The position numbers were made by a program, and so were the translations under genes. The notes under the pieces are model-generated. The model made no database searches, was not told the DNA's origin, and saw only the letters and a program-made list of their open reading frames with translations. A stretch of 64,000 nt of DNA from Valencia hispanica (Eukaryota > Chordata > Actinopteri > Cyprinodontiformes > Valenciidae), in contig OY747717.1 of the NCBI GenBank assembly GCA_963556495.2, positions 2,064,001 to 2,128,000 on the forward strand, given 5' to 3'. Below are positions 1-12,854 of this stretch, piece after piece. The first letter of the stretch is position 1; each line of letters opens with the position of its first letter.

Positions 1-843
1 ATCACCAGCAACAACGCCGCCTATGGGCACAAACCCACCTTCGCTGGACCAGACAGGAGTGACAAAAAGTGCTCTTCACTGATTAGTCACGGTTTTGTCT
101 CACCAGGGGTGATGGACAGATTTGTGTTTATCGTGGAAGGAATGAGCGTTACACCGAGGCCTGTACCCTGGAGCAGGATCGATTTGGAGGTGGGGGGTCC
201 GTCATGGTCTGGGGCGGTATATCACATCACCATCGGACTGAGCTTGTTGTCATTGCAGGCAATCTCAATGCCTTGCGGTACAGGGAAGACATCCTCCTCC
301 CTCATGTGGTACCCTTTATGCATGCTCATCCGGACATGATCCTCCAGCAGGACAACGCCACCAGCCATACTGCTCGTTCTGTGCAGGAGTTTCTGCATGA
401 CAGCAATGTCAGTGTTCTGCCATGGCCAGCGAAGAGCCCGGATCTCAATCCCATTGAGCACGTCTGGGACCTGTTGGATCGCAGGGTGAGGGCTAGGGCC
501 ATTCCCCCCAGAAATGTCCAGGAACTTGCAAGTGCCTTGGTGGAAGAGTGGGGTAACATCTCACAGCAAGAACTGACTAATCTGGTCCATGAGGAGGAGA
601 TGCACTGCAGTACTTCAAGCAGCTGGTGGCCACACCAGATACTGACTGGTACTTTTGATTTTGAGCCTCCCTTCATTCAAGGACACATTATTCTATTTCT
701 GTTAGTCACATGTCTGTGAAACACTTTTAGTTTATGTCTTATGGTGTTGACTTTTAGTGTTCATACAAATATTTACACACATTAAGTTTACTGAAAGTAA
801 AAACAGTTGAAAGTCAGAGGACGTTTCTTTTTTTGCTGAGTTT
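1..843 (+). pseudogene. Tc1-like transposase relic, 5' end cut by the window edge
   Basis: The frame that matches Tc1/mariner transposases begins around 45 (WTRQE) and runs to about 640. The first catalytic aspartate is at 81-83 (LFTD). The later signature QQDNATSH ... [11 protein letters not shown] has exactly 34 residues between its D and E, the DD34E arrangement of Tc1-like enzymes. The copy is dead. There is a TGA at 60-62 where a tryptophan is expected, a TAG at 84-86 where the conserved glutamate after the catalytic D is expected, and a frameshift near 590. After the shift the usual C-terminus (MRRRCTAVLQAAGGHTRY) can be read in another frame. The 3' inverted repeat ends near 843 (gacgtttctttttttgctga). 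The N-terminal DNA-binding half lies outside the window. Confidence 0.9.
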
Positions 844-1202
844 ATATAATTATTTAGAGCTACCTTGTTTATGTTATATGATGAAAAAGGGAGTGAGTCA
901 GGACGGTAGCATAAACCAGTAAACAGATAAATATGGGATTCTCTGCTTTAATTGAAACAAACTGAACCTTATTCTGGTTTCTCTCAGTGGAAAACGGTAG
1001 ATGTCCAGTTAAAGATGAAGCTTCACTGAGTTCTGCTCACTTTAATCCACATTACACTAACTTTGGTTCTGTATAATTAGGATGTCCGTGACATAATCTG
1101 TGAAAAAACTATTCGTTTCCCAATTTAGGAACCATGAAATGATTAATAACCAGTCTTAAGTAAACTAAATCCCAGACGTCCAAGATAACTTGATTAACTT
1201 AA

Positions 1203-2431
1203 AGGAGTCATAACCTAGTATTATCTTGGATACCCACGCTCTATTATAGTCTTTCAGGCCCTTCTAAAAAAAAAAATTTGAAAAAAATAAACACAGAGCT
1301 CCTCTGACCCTTATTTCTGAAGGCATTATTGTCTCGCGAGATCTGATGCGATATTTTGGCTGTCGTGGACGGGCATTGTAATAATGCAAATGAGGGACGC
1401 ATTGATTGGTGGCAGGAAGGAGGGGGGTTGACACCGCAGGTAACGCTTCAGCATATCTAACCCATATCTACTACTCCCGGTAGCATACAATAGCCACATT
1501 AGCAGTTAGCTGCTGTTTGTTACACACAGCAGAGCAATAAAAACACAGCCTTACTGTTTCAATCGCAGGCAAGTCTCTGATTGTTGGAATGGCCCCTTTT
1601 TCCAAACGGAGTTTTGATGCCAACTTCACCTGATATTGTCCCAAATTCGTAAAGGATTCCGGCGTAAAAAAAAAATAGAAAAAATATTTCCATGTTGATT
1701 CTGGCAGTCAACAACAGAGCAACTCACGTGTTGCACTACGTTTCTGGTAGAAATGGCTTGTTTTAGCCGATTTAGCTGATTCAAATAAAAGGCTGACACG
1801 AATATGTCTTCTTCATGCATCATTGCGTGAAGAAACTTTCTGCATCTTTCACGGTGGAGTCGGTACTTCGAATCGGTGATGTGTCGGTCGCGAACGAACC
1901 GAGCTAACTCTTGGAAGTGAACGATGGGAGCCTTTCTTCTTCTTTTTTCATTCCCCCCTGGTTGTTTTGGTACATTTGGTACACAAAGTTTTGCATTAAT
2001 TTTGGTAATAAATACACTTTAAGCAACAGAAAATCTGAGGAGCCACTTGGGAGCCAAAAGAGCTTTATGGTGAGCCAAGCCACAAGATCTGGCTCTCCAA
2101 AAAGAGCTGGAATTCCCATCACTAGAATTCAGTAATGGCGGCGCTCGACTGAATATGAGGGGGAGGGGGAGAGGAGCAGGGCGGGCTTCCTGCAGCATAG
2201 GTAGGTCTGCGATGTCTATATATGGTATATCCTGCGGCGACTTGACGTCAAGTCGGCCAGAAATCAAAACCACGTATTTGAGTGCGCGTGCACGTGGGCT
2301 GGTGGACGAACCCAGGGGTAAACAAACGCTTCACTTTTAAATATCGACTTCCCGGGCAGTGTATAATCGTTAGGCAATCATAACATAAATTTTTTCTCAT
2401 GGAAAAGTGAAAATTACAGGTCATGACTGCT
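1203..2431. mobile_element. TTAA-flanked non-autonomous DNA transposon (Kolobok/piggyBac-like)
   Basis: Imperfect terminal inverted repeats are visible: AGGAGTCATAACCT at the left and the reverse complement of AGCAGTCATGACCT at the right. Each is flanked by TTAA (1199-1202 and 2432-2435), the target duplication of Kolobok and piggyBac elements. The 1.23-kb interior has no convincing transposase. It seems to contain a nested hAT remnant ending at about 2122. The superfamily is inferred from the TTAA site only. Confidence 0.6.
1850..2122. mobile_element. hAT-like terminal fragment nested in the TTAA element
   Basis: The right end, read on the minus strand, is TAGTGATGGGAATTCCAGCT followed by alternating AGAGCC/GGCTCT text. 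This resembles the termini of a widespread vertebrate hAT group. The left boundary near 1850 (gtcggtacttcgaatcggtg) is uncertain and I could not find an 8-bp target duplication. Confidence 0.35.
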
Positions 2432-2797
2432 TTAAGTAAAGCAGATTTTAACCCCTTAATACATGAATTTATATACAGTTATACAAAGAGACTGTATTAC
2501 TGGTGTTTTTGACGAGATTATTAATTTGAAGATTGCACCAATAGTGTAAATTTAGATATGATGCTAATTAGATCCACCAGGCACTTGAGGAATGGAACAG
2601 ATTTTTTAATCCCAACATGTTGATTACATTTTTTTTTATTAATGCTACTATTTCTCAAACAAGACATTGAAATTGAGTGAAAATATGTTTTTGAACAAAG
2701 TTTGCTTTTCATCATTACACTGTTTAAAATAGAGCTAAATAAGGAGACTATTGTCTATTTTAACATATCACTTGTAGAAGACATTGGTAAGCCAATG

Positions 2798-3038
2798 CAC
2801 TGCAAAAAAGGATTTTCAAGAAAGGAAGAAAGTCTTGTTTCTGGAAATGTTTTCTTATTTTTTGTCTAAAGAGAAAAAAATTTCGTAACAATCAAGTTTT
2901 GCACAAGAAAATGAAGCTTATTCTAAGATTTCTTTGCCAGTTTTAAGAATTCTAGCCAAGCAACTTTTGGCAGATTTTTTTGCTCAAAGCAAGAAAATTT
3001 GACCCTTTTTAAGAATATTTGGCTTGTTTTTTGCAGTG
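2798..3038. mobile_element. Short MITE with CACTGCAAAAA inverted repeats
   Basis: A 241-bp segment begins CACTGCAAAAA and ends TTTTTTGCAGTG, its reverse complement. It lies in AT-rich sequence with polypurine blocks. No protein is encoded. The flanking target duplication, if any, is only TG. The superfamily was not determined. Confidence 0.6.
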
Positions 3039-5139
3039 TGTATGTATTTTTATTGCAGAATCTAGCTCAGAGTTAAGATTATTTGCGAAGTTTATCAATT
3101 CAATTCAAATCTGCTTCCACGAACCAGCTGTAGTTCACACTCTGACCCCTAGATGGCATCAGAGCAGTTTTGTTTGTATTCTTAGTATGAGAGGCTTATG
3201 TATCAACCAATATTTGTGGTATTTATCCAACACCTCTGCTGGATTCTCAATGAAACAGGTATGAAGCTAATTAGCATCACTCGTCCATAAGGCGTTAATA
3301 TTTGCAGAGATGACCATTAACCTCCTGCATTTGTCATGCGAACTCGCAGCGTCCCATAATGCATAAGCTAAATGTAACTCGGTTTAGTTATTGAGGATTA
3401 AAATGCGGTTAGCTGCAGGCACACATAATATCCTTCTGTGAAGCTTAACCAATAAGGGAATCCAGGTTTGTGGGGGCGGGGACTTATCTAGAACTTGCAG
3501 GATAATATTTGCATATTGTCTGCTGTTAATTGTGATTAGAGGGTTGGCCAGCCAATCAGGGTGCAGTGCAGATGTTAAAATGCAAAGATAAAAACTTATT
3601 GTCTTTTCCATCCAAACAATCTTTTATTTTTTTTGCAGTTAATTTGACTTAACTGAACAGCTGATGGGCGCCTCATTCTGTCTGCATGTTGGACCTCCAC
3701 TGCTCTTGGCAGAACTGCTAAAGTCCATTTTCTTGGTACACACCCAGATTCTAAGTATAGTTCATACTTTTTACCACCTAGCTTCCTTCATGCATTCTAA
3801 GGGCAGATCTGATGTGTTTGGGACCATCGTCCTGCTGGAAACCCAGGTTGGGTCTAAAAGTTTCAGCCGTCTAGCTGCTGATTTGAGACGAAGTTGAAGA
3901 ACTTGAAGGTGATCTTCCTCCTCCATGAATCCAAATCATTAAAACTGAGGTTTGCTTCAAGATGCAACTTCATGCAAGATGATTAAAGGTTGTTTTTTTC
4001 CACTTACAATCAACGGCTTTCATAAACATTTGATCATCTAATATAATCAGGTACTGGACGAGTTGCTTGTCTGCTCAGAGCTTCAGTTCCAGGACTTTTA
4101 TTTATAAATTATTTTAAAGCAATGGTTAGTGAAGCAGAAGCAGAGAGGTGGAAATGAACCCACCATGAACCAGGAGGATCAGTTAGCTGCTTGTGTGTCT
4201 CGGTGATGAGTCTGACAGCTATTCCCCTCCCACTGCTCCACAAAGCCGCCGTCATTCCCAAACTGGCCTGTCGTGTCGGTTATGACAGCTGCTCCCCCTC
4301 CTCTTCAACAATAAGCTGCCTCCTCTTGATTGTGTGTGTGTGTGTGTGTATAATTGGCCGAGTGTTGACCCTCTGGTAATTGTGTGTGACAGCAGTAAAG
4401 GTCTCCGGTAACAAAGTGCCGACCGGATGCTTATTTGGGTTTTAACCCGGACGGTGGGACGGCGAACATGATCGGGTTTTCTCAGGGGATCCGGCGTCAC
4501 TGCTGTGTCCAGATCCCGATGAATGAGGAGTGCGTGCGTGTGCAAAAAAAATATTTTATTCATGTTTTCCATCTCTTCAGTTGCTTCTCCACCTTTGCTA
4601 GAATGAGAGAATTACTTTAATTTGTCTTCAGAGTGCAGTTAAACAACAGAGGCTGTTAAATGGTGGAGCAGAGATAAAGCTGTTCATAAAAATATCTGCT
4701 TTAATTTAATCCGGATCAGTTTAATTATCATTTGGACTAAACTGATTAGAAATCAACATTTTATTAGGAAAAGGTTTGAAAATTAAAATCAAAGGTGACG
4801 GCAAGATGGAGCTGGAGGCAAAGTTCTGATTTACTGCTCCGTCTACGCTTCACCCCTCGCCTTTGGCCAGGAGTTATGGATCATAACTCGATAAAATAGA
4901 ATACAACAGCAGCAAGTTAAATAGAGGCATGCATTTTAAAACTAACGTAAAAACATATTTTAAAAAGTGAGAAGACTGTAGAGTAAGGACGGATTTACAA
5001 AGTAATACAAACAGTAATAGAAATTGTTTGAAAAGAAAAGATGCAATTAGCCGCCTCCTATAGGGTGGCCGGGCTGTGCCTGAGAGAAATGGTGAGAGGA
5101 GCTTCTAAAGGAGGACCTGGGATGGATGGATGGATGGAT
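3039..5139. other. Intronic sequence without a recognised gene
   Basis: No exon-like frame with splice sites was recognised. The stretch contains a short (TG)n run near 4328-4350. Near 5050-5130 there is a piece resembling a common fish RTE-type LINE tail (ggtggccgggctgtgcctga), followed by a few GGAT units. Confidence 0.4.
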
Positions 5140-6412
5140 AAACAGAAATACAGTTAGAGCAATGAATACAGTTAATGAAGTTAGTAGTATGCAGTTAGTA
5201 CAGTTCAGGGGTCAATAAAGTACACAGTTAATTCACTCAAAGGAGGAAATACAGTTATTAAAGTTACAGTTAATACAGTTTATCAAGCTAATACATGCAG
5301 GTAATGGAGTTAATATAGTATACAGTTATTGCAGATAATGGCGTTAATTAATGGAGATGCCGTTAATGCAGTTAAAGGAGCTAATCCCGTTATTGGAGTT
5401 AATAATTGCAAAGAATGCAGTTGCTGTATGCAGTTAATGCAGCTACTGACGTTAAAACACACTGTTAGTACATTTTATCAAGCCAATACATCCAGTTAAT
5501 GAGTTAATAGCGGTAATGGATTTAATATAATTAGAGTTAATCCACCCAGTTAATGCACTTAATAGTTAATACATGCCGTTAATTGAGTTATAACAAGCTG
5601 TTAATAGATTTTTTCATGTTAGCAAAGGTAATGGAGTTAATATAGTATACAATTATTACAGTTAATACAGTAATAGAGTTAACTGATGGAGTTAATCTAG
5701 TTAAGACTTAATACACACAGTCATTGAAATTAATAGAATTTATACAGTTAATACAGAAAATTAATTTAATGCATGCAGTGAATGTCGGTAGTAGGTAGTA
5801 GATGCTGTTAATGCAGTTGATACAGTTATTGGAGTCAATAGAGTTAATCCACCCAGTTAATGCAGTTATTGGAGGTAATACACCCCTTTAATACAGTTTA
5901 TCCTGCCAATACATGCAGTTAATGAGTTAATAGAGGCAATGGAGTTGTTATAGTATACAGTTATTGCAATCAATGAGATTAATGGAGTTAATTGATGGAT
6001 TTAATACAGTAAAGAGTTAATCCACCTAGTTAATGCAGTTATTGAAGTTAATACACACTGTTAGTACAGTTTATCAAGCCAATACATGCAGTTAATGAGT
6101 TAATAGAGGCAATCGAGTTAATATAGTATACAGTCAATGCAGTTAAATGATGGAGCTAATGCAGTTACGATTCAATCCACCCAGTTAATGCAGTTAATAG
6201 TTAATACATGCAGTTAATAGAGTTGATAGAGTTAATACATGCAGTTAATAGAGTTAAAGGATCTAATACAGTTAATGCAGTTATTAGAGGTAATACACTG
6301 TTAATACAGTTTATCACCTTAATATCGGAAGTTAATGAGTTAGTTGAGGTAATGGAGTTTATATAGTAGGCTATAATGATACACTTACTACATTTAATAC
6401 AAGTAATGCAGT
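5140..6412. repeat. Decayed minisatellite field based on CAGTTAAT units
   Basis: Irregular repeats of words such as atacagttaatgcagttaat and gagttaatacatgcagttaa fill this block with many substitutions and indels. The words resemble the half-unit of the much more regular array that starts at about 6413. The block looks like an older, diverged part of the same array. Short frames here have no coding meaning. Confidence 0.8.
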
Positions 6413-9196
6413 TAATGCAGTCAAATACAGTTGTTAGAGTTAACACAGTCAAATACAGTTGATGGAGTTAATCAATTGTTGGAGTTAACTCAGTCAAATA
6501 CAGTTGTTGGAGTTAATACAGTTGTTGGAGTTACCGCAGTCAAATACAGTTGTTGGAGTTAACGCAGTCAAATACAGTTGTTGGAGTTAATACAGTTGTT
6601 GGAGTTAAAGTAGTCAAATAAAGTTGTTGGAGTTAACATAGTCAAATAAAGTTGTTGGAGTTAACGCAGTCAAATACAGTTGTTGGAGTTAATACAGTTG
6701 TTGGAGTTAACGCAGTCAAATAGTGTTTTTGGAGTTAACGCAATCAAATACAGTTGTTGGAGTTAACGCAGTCAAATAGTGTTGTTGGAGTTAACGCAGT
6801 CAAATACAGTTGTTGAAGTTAACACAGTCAAATACAGTTGTTGGAGTTAACGCAGTCAAATACAGTTGTTGGAGTTAATACAGTTGTTGGAGTTAAAGTA
6901 GTCAAATAAAGTTGTTGGAGTTAACATAGTCAAATAAAGTTGTTGGAGTTAACGCAGTCAAATACAGTTGTTGGAGCTAATACAGTTGTTGGAGTTAATA
7001 CAGTTGTTGGAGTTAACACAGTCAAATAAAGTTCTTGGAGTTAACGCAGTCAAATACAGTTGTTGGAGTTAATACAGTTGTTGGAGTTAATACAGTTGTT
7101 GGAGTTAACGCAGTCAAATAAAGTTGTTGGGGTTAACACAGTCAAATACAGTTGTTGGAGTTAATACAGTTGTTGGAGTTAACGCAGTCAAATACAGTTG
7201 TTGGAGTTAATACAGTTGGAGTTAACGCAGTCAAATACAGTTGTTGGAGTTAACTCAGTCAAATACAGTTGTTGGAGTTAATACAGTTGTTGGAGTTAAC
7301 GCAGTCAAATACAGCTGTTGGAGTTAATACAGTTGTTGGAGTTAACACAGTCAAATACAGTTGTTGGAGTTAATACAGTTGTTGGAGTTAACACAGTCAA
7401 ATACAGTTGTTGGAGTTAATACAGTTGTTGGAGTTAATACAGTTGTTGGAGTTAACGCAGTCAAATAAAGTTGTTGGGGTTAACACAGTCAAATACAGTT
7501 GTTTGAGTTAACGCAGTCAAATACAGTTGTTGGAGTTAATACAGTTGTTGGAGTTAATACAGTTGTTGGAGTTAACACAGTCAAATACAGTTGTTGGAGT
7601 TAATACAGTTGTTGGAGTTAACACAGTCAAATACAGTTGTTGGAGTTAATACAGTTGTTGGAGTTAACGCAGTCAAATAAAGTTGTTGGGGTTAACACAG
7701 TCAAATACAGTTGTTTGAGTTAACGCAGTCAAATACAGTTGTTGGAGTTAATACAGTTGTTGGAGTTAATACAGTTGTTGGAGTTAACGCAGTCAAATAC
7801 AGTTGTTGGAGTTAATACAGTTGTTGGAGTTAATACAGTCAAATACAGTTGTTGGAGTTAATACAGTTGTTGGAGTTAACACAGTCAAATACAGTTGTTG
7901 GAGTTAATACAGTTGTTGGAGTTAACGCAGTCAAATACAGTTGTTGGAGTTAATACAGTTGTTGGAGTTAATACAGTCAAATACAGTTGTTGGAGTTAAT
8001 ACAGTTGTTGGAGTTAACACAGTCAAATACAGTTGTTGGAGTTAATACAGTTGTTGGAGTTAACGCAGTCAAATACAGTTGTTGGAGTTAATACAGTTGT
8101 TGGAGTTAACACAGTCAAATACAGTTGTTGGAGTTAATACAGTTGTTGGAGTTAACACAGTCAAATACAGTTGTTTGAGTTAACGCAGTCAAATACAGTT
8201 GTTGGAGTTAATACAGTTGTTGGAGTTAACGCAGTCAAATACAGTTGTTGGAGTTAATAAAGTTGTTAGAGTTAATACAGTTGTTGGAGTTAACACAGTC
8301 AAATACAGTTGTTTGAGTTAACGCAGTCAAATACAGTTGGAGTTAATACAGTTGTTGGAGTTAACGCAGTCAAATACAGTTGTTGGAGTTAATACAGTTG
8401 TTGGAGTTAACTCAGTCAAATACAGTTGTTGGAGTTAATACAGTTGTTGGAGTTAACGCAGCTAAATGCAGTTGTTGGAGTTAATACAGTTGTTGGAGTT
8501 AACACAGTCAAATACAGTTGTTGGAGTTAAAACAGTTGTTGGAGTTAACACAGTCAAATACAGTTGTTGGAGTTAATACAGTTGTTGGAGTTAACAGTCA
8601 AATACAGTTGTTGGAGGTAATACAGTTGTTGGAGTTAACGCTGTCAAATACAGTTGTTGGAGGTAATGCAGTTGTTGGAGTTAACGCAGTCAAATACAGT
8701 TGTTGGAGGTAATACAGTTGTTGGAGTTAACACAGTCAAATACAGTTGTTGGAGGTAATACAGTTGTTGGAGTTAACGCTGTCAAATACAGTTGTAGGAG
8801 TTAACGCAGTCAAATACAGTTGTTGGAGTTAATACAGTTGTTGGAGTTAACACAGTCAAATACAGTTGTTGGAGGTAATACAGTTGTTGGAGTTAACGCT
8901 GTCAAATACAGTTGTAGGAGTTAACGCAGTCAAATACAGTTGTTGGAGTTAATACAGTTGTTGGAGTTAATACAGTTGTTGGAGTTAACGCAGTCAAATA
9001 CAGTTGTTGGAGTTAATACAGTTGTTGGAGTTAATACAGTTGTTGGAGTTAATACAGTTGTTGGAGTTAATACAGTTGTTGGAGTTAATACAGTTGTTGG
9101 AGTTAATACAGTTGTTGGAGTTAACGCAGTCAAATACAGTTGTTGGAGTTAACGCAGTCAAATACTGTTGTTGCAGTTAATGCAGCCAGTGGAGTT
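6413..9196. repeat. Minisatellite with alternating 18-bp and 28-bp units
   Basis: Two unit types share the core GTTGTTGGAGTTAA. The short unit adds TACA (18 bp). The long unit adds CGCAGTCAAATACA, or the ACAC variant (28 bp). They often alternate, giving a 46-bp higher-order period, and in places the 18-bp unit runs alone (for example about 9000-9120). The array is about 2.8 kb and close to homogeneous. Frames of 64-70 codons inside it are simply the 18-bp unit read as VVGVNT. Confidence 0.95.
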
Positions 9197-10463
9197 CAGA
9201 TGCTCTGCAGTTGGTACGGTGTACAGTTACCAGAGATGATCCATCATGTCTGCTGGATTCTGCACATTCTCCCTCTGAGCTGTAAATAGAAGTGTTGACA
9301 ATCTGTATAATTATGGCAGAGTGTAAACAGCCAGTAGAGTTAATTTAATTTACACAACAGAAAGAAATGAGCTGGGATTGACAAGTGTTCGCACACTCAC
9401 ACACTTGGAGTAATTAGCAGTAAACACAGCAGGCTGAATGGGACTGGGCTAATTAAGAAGGACTGGTGTTAATATCAGAGTCGGAGGCGAGTGTGTGTGA
9501 ACGTTTAGAAGAACAGTCAGAGAAGCACTCGGGGTTGGATCACTTCAGTTACAAGTCAGCAGCAGCTAAACGAGTCACAGAGACGGAACCTGTTCAGGGT
9601 TGTGTCCTCGCATCCTTACAGCTCTGGTAATAAAACGTTTTCATGAAGTGGTCGGCCTGGTCCTGCTGGGCTGGAGCTCAGCTGGGAGATTAGAGCAGAG
9701 TCTCAGCTCAATGAGGCACACATGGTGTGTGACAGGTGATGCTTGTTAATGAAGCTTCGCTCCTCGGCGCACACATGCATGCTGCTGTCCAGCTGGTGTC
9801 GGCTTTATTCAACACATGAGATCCAGATCAGTAACAATCAGCTCCTCTGAGTTAAGCTCTCATTTAAGGAAAACCTTCAAGACCCTGATTGTTTTTCTCC
9901 GTCTTCCCTTTCATTTTCTGTGAGGGACTCTGGATTGCCTAGTGTGTGTGTGAACGGTGCTGTAGGAATAAAAACCCTAGTCGTGATATAAATTCAGATT
10001 TGTTGCTGTTTTAACACAGATTTTTAATGCCAATCATCACTTTATTATGTAGGTGCTTCATGGTCCACCGCTGTAGGACAAAAGATGAATTAAAATGAGA
10101 AGCACATCGCCTTCTTAAGCTTCACATACTCCGTCTTCCTGCTCCGTCTGCAAACATGTGATTTCTCTGCAGTCTCAGGTTGTTACTGGTTCTTTATTTA
10201 GAGCATTGAGACTCTGAAGGAGGATACTTACCCACTGATATTTAATTTCCTTCACAAACTCATAGTATGATTTTGTATTATTACCTCCATCCTATAAGGA
10301 TTAGAGATCTCTGGAATACTGAGTCTGGGAAAATCTGGGAAATCTGCACAGCTGAGTGTGAAGCATCCAGGATGAGAGTGAACTCCTCCGTGTGTGAGGA
10401 CAGGATTCCCAGGTAAAAACACCTGGACTGGTGCTTCCAGGTGAGAAGATCAGAGTATCCTGG
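9197..10463. other. Intronic sequence without a recognised gene
   Basis: Unique-looking sequence between two tandem arrays. No splice-flanked coding exon, RNA gene or transposon end was recognised on either strand. Confidence 0.4.
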
Positions 10464-11256
10464 TGATGGATGGATGGATGGATCTAAGGATGGATGGTTG
10501 GTTGGTTGGTTGTTTGTATGGATGGATGGATGGATGGATGGATGTTTGGATGGATGTTTGGATGGTCGGTCGGATGGATGGATGGTTGGATGCATGGATG
10601 GATGGATGGATGGATGGATGGATGGATGGTTGGATGGACGGTCGGTCGGTCGGTCGGTCGGTCGGATGGATGGATGGTTGGATGCATGGATGGATGGATG
10701 GTTGGTTGGTTGGATGGATGTTTGGATGGACGGTCGGTCGGTCGGTCGGTCGGTCGGTCGGATGGATGGATGGATGGATGGATGGATGGATGGATGGTTG
10801 GTTGGATGGATGTTTGGATGGATGTTTGGATGGATGGACGGTCGGTCGGTCGGTCGGTCGGATGGATGGATGGATGGATGGTTGGTTGGATGGATGGATG
10901 GTTGGTTGGATGGATGGATGGTTGGTTGGTTGGTTGGTTGGTTGGTTGGTTGGTTGGTTGGATGTTTGGATGGACGGTCGGTCGGTCAGTCGGTCGGTCG
11001 GTCGGTCGGTCGGTCGGTCGGATGGATGGATGGACGGATGGATGGATGGATGGTTGGTTGGATGGATGTTTGGATGGATGTTTGGATGGATGGACGGTCG
11101 GTCGGTCGGTCGGTCGGATGGATGGATGGATGGTTGGTTGGATGGATGGTTGGTTGGATGGATGGATGGTTGGTTGGTTGGTTGGTTGGTTGGTTGGTTG
11201 GTTGGTTGGTTGGTTGGTTGGTTGGTCGGATGGATGGATGTTTGGATGGATGTTTT
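10464..11256. repeat. Compound tetranucleotide array GGAT/GGTT/GGTC
   Basis: Runs of GGAT, GGTT and GGTC alternate with GTTTGGAT and GGAC links. A long block beginning ggttggttggatggatgttt occurs at 10796 and again at 11052, a 256-bp higher-order period. Because no stop codon arises from these words, frames of 254-374 codons are open on the plus strand and 343 on the minus strand (WMDGW.. or IHPSIHP..). They are artefacts. Confidence 0.95.
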
Positions 11257-11625
11257 AATTGGTTCTTCACGATGATGCTGATGTCCAGATTCCCGGTATT
11301 CCCAGATTCTGTCATTTCCCCGACCTGCTGCTCTCTCCTCCTCCTCCTGGTCCAGCAGCTGGCCGCGCTTCGAGCTGCTCCTGATTCTGGACTCTCTCCA
11401 GAGCCGCAGCGTTCCTGTTGGGTCAGCCGCAGTCGGTTCCTTGTTCCCGTGGATCCCGGCTCCCTTCCAGCTCACTTTCACCGCCTCCCATCATTTAAAC
11501 TCTCTGCCGTACAGAACCGCTCTGGGCTTTATGATTCTGTTGGCAGGACTCGGCCCATTGTTTAATTCCTGCTCGTTTACTGGCGCTCCTGAATACTAAA
11601 CGCCGAGGCGTCCTGCTGGCGCCGG

Positions 11626-12540
11626 TAGGGTTGGGCATCGTTTGAATTTGGACGATTCCGTTTCCTTGTTTCGATTCCGGTTCCAAACGATTCTCGATTC
11701 CGATTCTTTAGAGGGACAGAGTCATTTATTTATTTATTATTTTTGCATATTTTAAATGACCTACTTTGAAATACACTACTTGTTTACACTGATATTTCTT
11801 CTTAATTATTGTGTGTTGGTCAAACGTGTGTATATTAAGCTTATTTATTTACTTGCACAGTTTCTTTTTTTGTTGTGTGCGTGTTGTTTTCATTAATGTT
11901 TTTGAGTGCTGCTGCAACAAGGACATTTCCCTTATGGGATTAATAAAGTATTTCTATCTACCTACTTAACTACCCACCCACAGTGGTAACATTTTTACAG
12001 GAGAGCTTTATTTTTGAAAACCGATTTCCAAACATCCTGCATGTCTGTCTGCAGAATATTGAACTAAAAATAAGAAACAACTTCAACAATCCCGTTCATA
12101 TTAGCTGCAGGAACATTATAAAATCTAGTTGTTGCTAACGTTAGCTGGATATTTGCACTTGAGTTGAACAACGGTTAGAGTATAACTTGTTTGCTGCCGT
12201 AATGTTGACATCAGACGTATTTTTCTGACCGGATTTGGACCGCAGTGCGTCGAACACAGAGCGGTCGGTTATTTCTTACAGATGTGGCACTGAGCCCTGT
12301 GGTTTTGTTTGCTAAAGTGAAGACAAATCTTAGTGTTTCTCCACACACCTTCCGTGATTGCACAGTAACACTATCACTTCTGGCTGATTCTTCTTCGTTG
12401 GTATTCGGCGGGTTCTTCTTCTGGTCGGAGGACTGGGAATCGAAACTAGGAAACGTAATTTTAAAAATTGAACGATTCCGGGAGAATCGACATACGAGTC
12501 CCGGTTCCAATCGATGCTCGATTCTCGATGCCCAACCCTA
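11626..12540. mobile_element. Non-autonomous hAT element with perfect 8-bp target duplication
   Basis: The element begins TAGGGTTGGGCATCG and ends CGATGCCCAACCCTA, exact inverted repeats. It is flanked on both sides by GGCGCCGG (11618-11625 and 12541-12548), an 8-bp target duplication typical of hAT. Subterminal blocks repeat cgattccg/cggttccaa words at both ends. A LINE-like tail (gggattaataaagtatttct) lies inside near 11938-11957. No transposase was recognised. Confidence 0.9.
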
Positions 12541-12854
12541 GGCGCCGGGGTTAATTTTATGTCTGCGCCTCGTTCAGGAGGAGGGAAACCAACATTAAAA
12601 TGAGACGAATAACAAAACTATTTATAAAACTCTTCTGGCTGAAAGGGATCAGATTGGATTTATCCATCCAACAAACGCGGCAGCTAATGACCAGAGCAGG
12701 ATGATATTTTTTATTTTCATGATTCTGGTTCACAGAGGATAAAAACCCAACATTCAGAACATCAGAATATTCCATCAGATCCATAAAAATGATATTTTAA
12801 ACAGACATATCAGGCTTCTATAAACTATGATCATCTATAGCCTCTGGGTTCTGG

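Noticed and set aside
6413..9196. CRISPR-like array
   Set aside because: Repeats are directly adjacent with no unique spacers, and the genome is a vertebrate one.
10441..11565. 374-codon frame rich in W, M, D and G, and its 343-codon antisense partner
   Set aside because: It is a translation of GGAT/GGTT/GGTC repeats, which contain no stop codons in these frames, with unique sequence only at the end and no domain.
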